DNA of 24,047 nucleotides. Origin: CAYVBN01 sp964538565. Its GTDB lineage: Bacteria > Pseudomonadota > Alphaproteobacteria > Rhizobiales > Xanthobacteraceae. The notes under the pieces were generated by a model, which saw only the letters and a program-made list of their open reading frames with translations, searched no databases and was not told where the DNA came from. The stretch lies in the NCBI GenBank assembly GCA_964538565.1, contig CAZIGW010000154.1:1-24047 (forward strand), read 5' to 3'. This document shows, in pieces, positions 13,975 through 20,948 of this stretch (its first letter is position 1; the number at the start of each line of letters is the position of its first letter). A program made the position numbers and the translations under genes.

Positions 13975-14724
13975 ATGAGCCGGCATCTGGTGCGCATGAC
14001 GCTCAACGATGCGGAACACTTCGGCGCGACCGAGCGCGCCGCGATCGCTGCGGCTTACCCGGAGCACGAGCGCGAGGCGCGCACGCGCGGGCTGCCGGCG
14101 CTCGGCTCGGGGCTCGTCTTTCCGGTCGCCGACGAGGCCGTTGCCTGCGACGCGATCGAGATCCCGCGCCACTGGGCGCGCATCATCGGGGTCGACTTCG
14201 GCTGGGAGCATCCGTTCGCGGCCGCACAGCTCGCCTGGGACCGCGACGCCGACGTGATGTACGTGGCGGCGACCTATCGCGAGTCGCAGGCGACGCCGAT
14301 CGTGCACGCCGCGGCGATCAGACCGTGGGGCGCCTGGATTCCCTGCGCCTGGCCGCACGACGGCCTGCAGCACGACAAGGGCTCCGGCCAGGCGCTCAAA
14401 TCGCTCTACGCCGCGCAGGGGCTCTCGATGCTGCCCGAGCACGCGACGTTCGAGGACGGCGGGAGCGGAGTCGAGGCCGGCGTCATCGAGATGCTCGACC
14501 GCATGCGCACCGGCCGCTTCAAGGTCTTCCGCCATCTCGACGACTGGTTCGCCGAGAAGCGGCTCTATCACCGCAAGGACGGGCAGATCGTCAAGGAGCG
14601 GGACGACCTGATGAGTGCGACGCGCTACGCCCTGATGATGAAACGTTTCGCGCTTCCGCAGCCAGCGGCGAGGACGGCACGGCCGCAGCGTCAGAGCTCA
14701 CCCGGCGCCTGGATGGGCGGGTGA
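13975..14724 (+). CDS. Terminase large subunit, C-terminal nuclease half (separated by frameshift)
   Basis: From ATG 13975 this 249-aa frame reads SRHLVRMTLNDAEHF, HEREARTRGLPALGSG, then the RNase-H-like nuclease core: GVDFG with Asp74, WPHDG with Asp129, and a late acidic pair (ERDDLMSATRYALM, Asp210-211). These match the order of metal-binding aspartates in headful-packaging terminase nucleases. The frame is open further upstream, to ATG 13834, but that part is the out-of-frame shadow of the ATPase half. No SD precedes 13975, so the fragment may not be translated alone. I see no convincing slippery heptamer at the junction, which argues for mutation rather than programmed frameshifting. Copy B of the intergenic module follows. 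Confidence 0.85.
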   Translation: MSRHLVRMTLNDAEHFGATERAAIAAAYPEHEREARTRGLPALGSGLVFPVADEAVACDAIEIPRHWARIIGVDFGWEHPFAAAQLAWDRDADVMYVAATYRESQATPIVHAAAIRPWGAWIPCAWPHDGLQHDKGSGQALKSLYAAQGLSMLPEHATFEDGGSGVEAGVIEMLDRMRTGRFKVFRHLDDWFAEKRLYHRKDGQIVKERDDLMSATRYALMMKRFALPQPAARTARPQRQSSPGAWMGG

Positions 14725-14859
14725 GAATGGCTGCACCGCGCAGGCGTGCCGGTGACGGGGCCTGTCAGATCAAAATTCGACGCGGTCGTGATCCGCATCG
14801 ATTGCTCCGGGCCTGGTAGGGCCAGGCAAGAGTCGTCACATGGCTCCGATGGTTTCGTC

Positions 14860-14951
14860 GGTTTACTCCGGCGCAACCCGCAAGCGCTAGCTTCCGAATT
14901 ATCACGCTCGATACTCCCGCGCGCCCGGCCACCGCCGGGCGTTTTTGTTTT
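14860..14951 (+). repeat. Phage intergenic module, copy B (promoter-like block plus terminator)
   Basis: GGTTTACTCCGG (14860), AACCCG, then GCGCTAGCTTCCGAATTATC and a hairpin. CGCCCGGC (14922-14929) pairs with GCCGGGCG (14934-14941), followed by TTTTTGTTTT. TTTACT and CGCTAG are 17 bp apart. The module sits between terminase and the toxin gene. A second hairpin (14954-14975) then leads into the toxin start. Confidence 0.82.
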
Positions 14952-14993
14952 CGGGCCGCTCCGTGAGCAGCGGCCTCCACCGCGGAAATATCC

Positions 14994-16610
14994 ATGGCAT
15001 TGTTTCCTCCCGCCTACGGCACCGGGCTGGGACAGCCGGACTGGCGCGCCTCTGCTCTTGTGCCGTTTGGCACGGCCTTTCCGTCCCCGGGCCCCGTCCC
15101 CTCATCGGCTGCTCCGTTCGGGTTCGTGAATTTTGCGTCAGCTCTCGCTCCTGACCTCATCGACCAGTCTGGCCCCGGTGCCGCAACGCGGTCCGCCTCG
15201 ACAGAAGCATCGGGCAAGCAGAACGACGCGAGCAGCGTCGCAGATGCGACGTCCGTCAGCCCTTATGATTCGAATCCATTCGATCTGAATGATCCGTGGA
15301 GCCGGGTTGCTGCGCAGTTCGGCGTGCTGCCGGATGTTGCACCGTTCACTGCTCCGGACGCTTCCTCCGAAGGACCATCGCCGGCGTTCGTAAGTTTCCT
15401 GACATCGTTCGCCCCCAGTCTTGCTCAGGTCCACGATCCCTTTGACTGGCGCGACCCATCGTTTGTGGATGCTTCGCGTGTCTATGCAGCGGATGTGGTG
15501 CGCGGCGGAGTGAATGGGCTTCCCTGGCCGAACGACACCGGGGTCACGTCACAGGTCAGTCCATCGGACGCAAGCGGTCTGCTTTGGCTCAAGTCGGTCG
15601 ACCCCGATCAGTGGCCGCAGACGGCGAGCGACCGAAATCAGGACGTCGGGGCGAATGACGCCAGCGTTCCCTGGTGGCTCCATCAAGCGACCTCGGCGCC
15701 AGGCGACGTGCCGGTTGCGAGCGGCGCATCCGGCTGGCAGCGCAACACGGACACGTATTGGCCGCCGGAATCGGAGCCGATCTCCGGCCTGGAAGCCGGC
15801 CTGACCGGAACTGGAGATGTCCTGTCCTTCGGCCTCGAGCCGGAATTCGAGGCTCTGCAGTACGCGTCCGGCTGGCGTCCGGAGACCATCCTGAAAAATC
15901 CGATCGCTGCATCTGCATTCGGCGCAGGTCGGCTCCTTTACGAGAACCTGACGGGAACGCCCGGACTTGCAACGCGCAGGTTCAGAGGAGTGACCGACTA
16001 CGCCCAACGCCGGAGCGATGCTGCGTTCCATCAGCATCCGTTCGCATACAGGGCGGGGGAAGCGGGGGCCTTCCTTGCGACATTGCCAGGAGGGCTGCGT
16101 GCCGTTGCGGCGGTGCCACAACTTGCCGTCAGGGCAGGGCCGATCGCACTCGCCGCCGGTCGAGCCGCACGAGAAGGTCCCGCGCAACTGATGCGTGCGG
16201 GGCTGCGCGCTTTCGAAGAAGACGCAGTACGATACGCGGAAAAGATCAAAAGATTTGAGAGCACCCAGCGGCTGCGTAGCAATGCAAAGAAGGGAAGGGA
16301 CTTTGAAGATCTCAAGAGCGCTGAGGAGGCGACGACGGGAAACCCGTACGCGAGGCAAATAACCATCGTCACGGCGACGGGTTCACGGGTGCGTATTGAT
16401 CTGATAAGCAAGGACGTCAAAACAGGCGAGATCCGGATAAAGGAATTCAAGTCATCCGAAATTGCGCGCCTGAGGCCCAACCAGCGAAGGGCTTTCGAAG
16501 AACTCGAACGTCTGGGCGGTCGAATAGTTGGCAAAGGAAAGGATGGATTTCCCGGAGGCATGGAAATCCCGCCCACCAAGGTCGAGATCGTTCGCCCGCC
16601 GAAACCGTGA
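14994..16610 (+). CDS. Polymorphic-toxin-like protein with C-terminal nuclease-like domain
   Basis: The 538-aa protein has three parts. Residues 1-270 are Pro/Ser/Asp-rich with loosely repeated units (SNPFDLNDPW; HDPFDWRDPSF; FVNFASALAP and FVSFLTSFAP). Residues 270-415 resemble a segment common in virion-associated proteins of alphaproteobacterial phages: GDVLSFGLEPEFEAL, GVTDYAQRRSDAAFHQHPFA, YRAGEAGAFLATLPGG. The last 120 residues look like a restriction-endonuclease-fold toxin domain: GRDFED (Glu438), RVRIDLIS (Asp469), KEFKSS (Glu484, Lys486), RPNQRRAF, and a closing PPTKVEIVRP. Glu...Asp...Glu-x-Lys fits a PD-(D/E)xK nuclease. The immunity-like gene starts 10 bp downstream. Base composition becomes more AT-rich over the toxin domain, a usual sign of exchanged toxin tips. 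Delivery by the virion or another route is inference. Confidence 0.72.
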   Translation: MALFPPAYGTGLGQPDWRASALVPFGTAFPSPGPVPSSAAPFGFVNFASALAPDLIDQSGPGAATRSASTEASGKQNDASSVADATSVSPYDSNPFDLNDPWSRVAAQFGVLPDVAPFTAPDASSEGPSPAFVSFLTSFAPSLAQVHDPFDWRDPSFVDASRVYAADVVRGGVNGLPWPNDTGVTSQVSPSDASGLLWLKSVDPDQWPQTASDRNQDVGANDASVPWWLHQATSAPGDVPVASGASGWQRNTDTYWPPESEPISGLEAGLTGTGDVLSFGLEPEFEALQYASGWRPETILKNPIAASAFGAGRLLYENLTGTPGLATRRFRGVTDYAQRRSDAAFHQHPFAYRAGEAGAFLATLPGGLRAVAAVPQLAVRAGPIALAAGRAAREGPAQLMRAGLRAFEEDAVRYAEKIKRFESTQRLRSNAKKGRDFEDLKSAEEATTGNPYARQITIVTATGSRVRIDLISKDVKTGEIRIKEFKSSEIARLRPNQRRAFEELERLGGRIVGKGKDGFPGGMEIPPTKVEIVRPPKP

Positions 16611-16620
16611 GAGAAAGCCC

Positions 16621-16977
16621 ATGACGTTTGCAGAGCTCGACCGCATTGATATGTGGGTCATCGACAAGGAAAAGGGCCGAATCCGGCTCCTGATTTTCGA
16701 CCACATGAGTTGGGACGAGAAGGACGGGACCGCTTACCTGGACGAAGAGCATCACCTCAGATTGCTGCAGGACAAGATTTGGCTTTACCTGAACTTCGTG
16801 CAAGACGGCGAAATATACGACAAAGTGCCGGATGCCAAAGGCCTGGATATCGTCATCGATGTTGTGACGAAATATCCCCCCTCCGAGATCGCGAAGACTT
16901 TCTTCAGTCAGATTCGACATGTCGTCGAGGAGGAGCATTGCTCTTTCCAGGTCCGCCATTCGCCGGTCGAGGAGTAG
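16621..16977 (+). CDS. DUF6572-like immunity protein for the adjacent toxin
   Basis: I start at ATG 16621; upstream codons in this frame overlap the toxin gene and read as its shadow. The 118-aa acidic protein has ELDRIDMWVIDKEKGRIRLL, IFDHMSWDEKDG (Asp27-His28), HHLRLLQDKIWLYLNFVQDG, and IVIDVVTKYPPSE, then a C-terminal helix and strand. This is the layout of DUF6572-type proteins (IDxIxxD, DHLxWD, HLxLLQxKIxxYLxFI, xIxVxxKYxP), which are found next to polymorphic toxins. It would bind and neutralise the nuclease-like domain in the producing cell. The short gap after the toxin and the acidic composition support this. Local GC is lower than in the surrounding head genes. Confidence 0.75.
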   Translation: MTFAELDRIDMWVIDKEKGRIRLLIFDHMSWDEKDGTAYLDEEHHLRLLQDKIWLYLNFVQDGEIYDKVPDAKGLDIVIDVVTKYPPSEIAKTFFSQIRHVVEEEHCSFQVRHSPVEE

Positions 16978-17029
16978 ATCGGGAAAAGAGAAGCCGCGCG
17001 CCGTTCTTGGGTGGGGGAAACCTCTTGAT

Positions 17030-17289
17030 GTAGACCAAGCCGACAAATCGGTCTTGTCGTCATTGATGAGGCCCGCGGAAGAGGGTCGACTCCTCATCAG
17101 CGATCATTTCAGTTGGGATTGGAGGGACGGAGACGCGTTCCTCGACCGGTCGACCATGATTTTCATCTCGATCTCATCGAGGAAAAGTGGAGATCATGTG
17201 AGCTATCCGCTCGCGCGCTTGCTGAGGCGCGATGTGACCGCAAGGTTCGAGCGGTCAAGGCAGGACCGCGATGGAGCTCGACGCGATGA
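17030..17289 (+). pseudogene. Remnant of a second immunity-like gene (frameshifted)
   Basis: In one frame, 17030-17149 encodes ADKSVLSSLMRPAEEGRLLI followed by SDHFSWDWRDGDAFLDR, which parallels the DHMSWDEKDG motif of the intact immunity gene just upstream. In a second frame, from about 17146, VDHDFHLDLIEEKWRSCE parallels HHLRLLQDKIW and runs to TGA 17289. Joining the two frames near 17146-17150 restores a family-like protein, so a single frameshift has split it. No start codon with an SD is visible. It fits the orphan immunity copies that accumulate behind polymorphic toxin genes. Confidence 0.6.
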
Positions 17290-17367
17290 GGTCTGCGCGC
17301 CTGTGGCGCGGCCGCGTGGGCGACACCGGGCCCGCCGGGATCGCTCTCGACGATCGAAACGTCAAAC

Positions 17368-17396
17368 ATGCGCCGGAAGCGGCGCATTTTTCATTT
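17368..17396 (+). terminator. Intrinsic terminator directly before the portal gene
   Basis: ATGCGCCG (17368-17375) pairs with CGGCGCAT (17380-17387) around GAAG, followed by TTTTTCATTT. The portal ATG (17419) is only about 25 bp further on, so the hairpin lies in that gene's leader unless a promoter overlaps it. Confidence 0.8.
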
Positions 17397-17418
17397 CTGA
17401 CCCAAGGGATCCGAGGGA

Positions 17419-19740
17419 ATGACCGAAGAACCGACCGGAACGCGTCAGCCCAAGGGCAGGGCGATGCTGCGCAAGGCCGAGCTCCCGTCGCAGCCGGAGG
17501 CGACCGCGCCGCAACGAGCGATCGACGACGATTTTCTCAAGCTCGCGCTCGACCGCGCCGAAACCGCCTTCGCGCGCGAGCGCGAGAACATCGCGCAGGC
17601 CTACGAGGATCTCGAATTCCGCGCCGGCGAGCAGTGGCCGGCCTACGCGCGCCAGGCGCGGGAAAGGAGCAAGCGGCCGATTCTCACCGTCAATCGCATT
17701 CCACAGTTCGTCCGGCAGGTGACGGGCGACATCCGGCTGATGAAGCCGGCCATCAAGGCGGTGCCGGTCGACGCGCGCGGAACGACGGAGGTTGCCGAGC
17801 TCATCTCCGGCATGATGCGCTACATCGAGAACCGCTCGGAGGCGCAGTCGGCCTACGCGCTCGCCGCCGACAGCCAGGTGACCTGCGGCATCGGCCATTG
17901 GCGGGTGACGACCGAATACGCCGAGGAGACGACGTTCAACCAGGAAATTCGCATCGTGCAGATTGACGATGGCGTCTCGGTGCTGTGGGACCCCGACGCG
18001 ACCCTTCCGACGCGCGAGGACGCCAAATGGTGCCTCGTGCCGGTCGACATGAGCCGGCGCGCCTTCTGCGAGCGCTACCCTGACGTGCCAGTCGAGCAGT
18101 TCCGCTTTTTCGACGGCCGCTATCACGAATACTGGTTCGGCGAGGATTTCGTCCGCGTCGCCGAATATTGGGAGAAGCGGCCGGCGAAGCGCCGCCTTGC
18201 GCTGCTGCCGAACGGGGCGATCGACGACCTGACGTGCGTCGACGAGGAGACGGTCGAGGCCCTGCGCGCGCAGGGCGCGCGCATCGAGGAGCGCGACGGC
18301 CACAAGATCTTCCGCTCGCTGATCACCATCGGGCACGTCCTCGAAGGTCCGCGCGAATGGGCCGGCCGCATGATCCCGATCGTGCCGGTGATCGGCGAGG
18401 AGGTGCGCATCGGCCGCCGGATCGTGCGCCATGGCATCGTGCGCTTCGCGAAGGATGCACAGCGCATGTACAACTATTTCCGCTCGACCCAGACCGAAGT
18501 GGTGGCGCTCGCCCCGAAGGCGCCGTGGATCGGCACCGAGCGCAACTTCAAGGACTACATCGATCGCTGGGAGACCGCGAACGAGGAGGCGTGGCCCTAT
18601 CTGCCCTACACGCCCGATCCGCTCAACGGCGGCGCGAGCCCTCAGCGCAACGCGCCGCCGGTGACGAGCCCGGGCCTTTCCGAGGGCGTCGCGCTCGCCG
18701 ATAACGACATGAAGGCGGTGACCGGGATTTACGACGCCTCGCTCGGCGCGCAGTCGAACGAGATCAGCGGCGTCGCGATTCGCGCGCGCCAGGGCGAGGG
18801 CGACGTCGGCACCGTCTGCTATGTGCAGAATTTCACGCGGGCGATCCGGCACACCGGACGCATTCTCGTGGACCTGATCCCGCACATCTACGACACCGAG
18901 CGCATGGTGCAGGTGATCGGCGAGGATGGCCGCGCCGACACGATCGTGATCAACAAGGCCTCGGCGCCGGCCGAGCTTGGCGAAGAGGCCGACGAACCGC
19001 TCGATCTCGGAGCGCGCGAGGGTGGGCAAACGGAATCCGCCGAAGGCGAAGGCGCCAACGACACCGCGCCGACCACTCCGAAGCCGCGCGGCTGCGCGGT
19101 GCTCAACGACGTCACGATCGGCGCCTACGACATCACCATCGACACCGGTCCGGGCTATTCCACCCGGCGTGCCGAGGCGAAGGACGGGATGGCCCAATTC
19201 ATTCAGGCCGCCCCGCAGGTCGCGCCGCTCATTCTCGATCTCTACGCCAAGGCACAGGACTGGCCGCTTGCGAACGAGATCGCCGAGCGGATCGAGACGG
19301 TGCTGCCGCCGGCGATTCAGGCGGCGCTCGCCCGGCGGCGCGGCTTTGGACCGATGCCGGCGGTTCCGGGCTCAGTGCTTTCGCGCCCGGTCATGCCCGC
19401 TACGCCGGCGCCGCCCGTTTCGCCGATGGCGGCGATGGCAAGCCTTGGCGGACCTGTCGGCTTCCCGGGCGCGGCCGTGCCACCACCGGTCGCGATCGTC
19501 GAGATGCAGGCCGACCTCGCCAAGGCCGAAGCGGCGAAGCGCACGGCGGAACTGGGCGTGGCGGCGAAATCGATCGACCTCGAGATCAAGCGCATGGATC
19601 TCGCCGCGAAGGCAGGCGAGGTGGGCGCGGCATCCGGAATGGCCTCCGACGTGCTGCGCGAGATCGTCGAGGAACTCGCGCGCCAGCGCGGCATGATCGA
19701 AGCGATCGTGGCGAGCGCGGCGCCGCGACCGAAAAACTGA
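17419..19740 (+). CDS. P22-like phage portal protein
   Basis: The 773-aa protein has the size and sequence pattern of P22-type portals, the dodecameric ring through which DNA enters and leaves the head. Recognisable blocks are DLEFRAGEQWPAYARQARER, RPILTVNRIPQFVRQVTGDI, IENRSEAQSAYALAADSQVT, then GIGHWRV, RFAKDAQRMYNYFRSTQTEV, and the conserved KAVTGIYDASLGAQSNEISG / ISGVAIRARQGEGDVGT. The C-terminal third has an acidic linker (about 525-560), a Pro/Ala-rich stretch and a long helical tail (LAKAEAAKRTAELGVAAKSI), like the portal barrel. GAGGGA precedes ATG 17419. The reading frame is intact, unlike terminase. It is separated from terminase by the toxin cargo, which is not the usual order. Confidence 0.93.
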   Translation: MTEEPTGTRQPKGRAMLRKAELPSQPEATAPQRAIDDDFLKLALDRAETAFARERENIAQAYEDLEFRAGEQWPAYARQARERSKRPILTVNRIPQFVRQVTGDIRLMKPAIKAVPVDARGTTEVAELISGMMRYIENRSEAQSAYALAADSQVTCGIGHWRVTTEYAEETTFNQEIRIVQIDDGVSVLWDPDATLPTREDAKWCLVPVDMSRRAFCERYPDVPVEQFRFFDGRYHEYWFGEDFVRVAEYWEKRPAKRRLALLPNGAIDDLTCVDEETVEALRAQGARIEERDGHKIFRSLITIGHVLEGPREWAGRMIPIVPVIGEEVRIGRRIVRHGIVRFAKDAQRMYNYFRSTQTEVVALAPKAPWIGTERNFKDYIDRWETANEEAWPYLPYTPDPLNGGASPQRNAPPVTSPGLSEGVALADNDMKAVTGIYDASLGAQSNEISGVAIRARQGEGDVGTVCYVQNFTRAIRHTGRILVDLIPHIYDTERMVQVIGEDGRADTIVINKASAPAELGEEADEPLDLGAREGGQTESAEGEGANDTAPTTPKPRGCAVLNDVTIGAYDITIDTGPGYSTRRAEAKDGMAQFIQAAPQVAPLILDLYAKAQDWPLANEIAERIETVLPPAIQAALARRRGFGPMPAVPGSVLSRPVMPATPAPPVSPMAAMASLGGPVGFPGAAVPPPVAIVEMQADLAKAEAAKRTAELGVAAKSIDLEIKRMDLAAKAGEVGAASGMASDVLREIVEELARQRGMIEAIVASAAPRPKN

Positions 19741-19744
19741 GGCG

Positions 19745-19826
19745 GGTTTACCTGCCCGCAACCCGGAGAGTCTAGCTTCCGAGTTGTCATCGTCGCGAAA
19801 CGGCAGGGCGGATCGGCCGACCCGCC
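19745..19826 (+). repeat. Phage intergenic module, copy C
   Basis: GGTTTACCTG (19745), AACCCGG, then GTCTAGCTTCCGAGTTGTC and ATCGTC, starting 4 bp after the portal stop. TTTACC and GTCTAG are 17 bp apart. The following hairpin GGCGG (19807-19811) / CCGCC (19822-19826) has only TTTA behind it, so this copy's terminator is weak. A second copy follows 200 bp on. Confidence 0.78.
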
Positions 19827-19913
19827 TTTACCCGCCCCGCGAGCTACAGCGGGTTCAAGTCCGCCGAAGCGTGGAGCGCGGAGACCGGAAGACGTAATCC
19901 GCCGATCGCAGAC

Positions 19914-19939
19914 GGCGAAATACGCTGCGCTATTCCGCC
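19914..19939. repeat. REP-like palindromic element
   Basis: GGCGAAATA (19914-19922) and TATTCCGCC (19931-19939) form an imperfect palindrome around CGCTGCGC, followed by CTACG. I recall very similar GGCGGAATACGC...TATTCCGCCCTACG repeats as abundant in Bradyrhizobium-type genomes. It lies between module copies C and D, as if inserted there. Confidence 0.5.
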
Positions 19940-19954
19940 CTACGGATCTCAGCC

Positions 19955-20041
19955 GGCTTATCTGCTGAATAAACGAAACGTCAGCTTCAGAGTCGTCACG
20001 CCGAAAAATCCCCAGCCGCCCGCCCGGGCGGCTTTTTTGTT
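19955..20041 (+). repeat. Phage intergenic module, copy D (divergent, with strong terminator)
   Basis: GGCTTATCTG (19955), then GTCAGCTTCAGAGTCGTCAC: the same layout as copies A-C with substitutions. The hairpin AGCCGCCC (20014-20021) / GGGCGGCT (20026-20033) runs into TTTTTTGTT. The scaffold SD (AGGA, 20043-20046) comes directly after the T-tract, so terminator and ribosome binding site are adjacent. Confidence 0.72.
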
Positions 20042-20052
20042 GAGGAAACCCG

Positions 20053-20919
20053 ATGACCGACACCACCGACGCGCGGACCGCCACGAGCGTGTCTGCCGAG
20101 GAAGAAGCCGTCCATGACACTGCGTGCGGTTGCGAAGCATGCTCGCAGTCGCAACAGGACGATGACCACGTTTCGCTCGCCGGCGAGGACGTCGGGAACG
20201 AGTCGCACGGCGAGGACGAAGCGGGCTCCGACGCCGGTGCCGAGCCATCCGCCGACACACCGCGCAAGACCTCGCGCTCGCGCCGTCTGAAGAACCGGCT
20301 GAGGCTCCTGCTCGAGGAGAACGCCGGGCTGCGGCAGCTCGTCGCCAGTGCTCCGCATGCGTCCGGTCCGGAGCGCGCCGAGCTCGCACCGCCGCGGCCG
20401 GAAGATTTCGGCAACGACACGCTCGCATACGATCGCGCGCTGCACCAATACGCCGCGCGTCAGGCGGTGCGGGAGGAATACCAGCGTCTGCACGCCGCCG
20501 AGGCGGCGCACCGCGCCGCGGCGGAGAGCCGGGCGCGGCTGGCCGCCTACCACGAGCGCCTGTCGGAAGTGAGGGATCGCATCCCCGACTTCGACCAGGC
20601 CATGCTGGAGGCGCGCGACCTTCACATCCGCGCGGATCTGCAGGAGTTGATCCGCGAAAGCCCAAAGGGACCGCTGATCGCCTACTACCTGGCGCGCAAC
20701 CTCGACCGGCTGGACGATCTCAACCGGCTGCCGCCCGTGCAGGCGGCCCGCGAGATTGGCCGCCTCGAGGCCCGAATCCGCGGCCCGCAACCCAACGTCG
20801 TCACCAAGGCTCCGCCTCCCGTCAGCGCGCCGAAAGGTGGCACGGCCTCGCCCGCCCGCGATCCCTCCCGCATGAGCATGGAGGATTTCGTCAGGTGGCG
20901 CGAAGCCGGCAACGGCTGA
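20053..20919 (+). CDS. Putative phage scaffolding protein
   Basis: The 288-aa protein lies between portal and coat, where P22-like phages encode the scaffold that guides procapsid assembly. Its composition fits: an acidic, disordered N-terminus to about residue 75, a basic patch (RSRRLKNRLRLLLEENAG), a long helical/coiled-coil centre (YAARQAVREEYQRLHAAEAA, EARDLHIRADLQELIRES), and a basic/Pro linker before a C-terminal helix (SRMSMEDFVRWREAGN), the usual coat-binding position. Scaffolds diverge fast, so the call rests on position and composition. AGGA lies 6 bp before ATG 20053. The coat gene starts 29 bp downstream, so the two are an operon. Confidence 0.75.
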   Translation: MTDTTDARTATSVSAEEEAVHDTACGCEACSQSQQDDDHVSLAGEDVGNESHGEDEAGSDAGAEPSADTPRKTSRSRRLKNRLRLLLEENAGLRQLVASAPHASGPERAELAPPRPEDFGNDTLAYDRALHQYAARQAVREEYQRLHAAEAAHRAAAESRARLAAYHERLSEVRDRIPDFDQAMLEARDLHIRADLQELIRESPKGPLIAYYLARNLDRLDDLNRLPPVQAAREIGRLEARIRGPQPNVVTKAPPPVSAPKGGTASPARDPSRMSMEDFVRWREAGNG

Positions 20920-20948
20920 GGCGGGCGCATCCATAGGAAAGGACCCGT

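Noticed and set aside
13940..13980. Programmed ribosomal frameshift in terminase large
   Set aside because: No convincing slippery heptamer or strong downstream structure was seen, and the Walker A substitution already points to decay.
17362..19197. 611-aa minus-strand frame
   Set aside because: It is antisense to the portal gene, which has clear family motifs; composition is typical of high-GC shadow frames.
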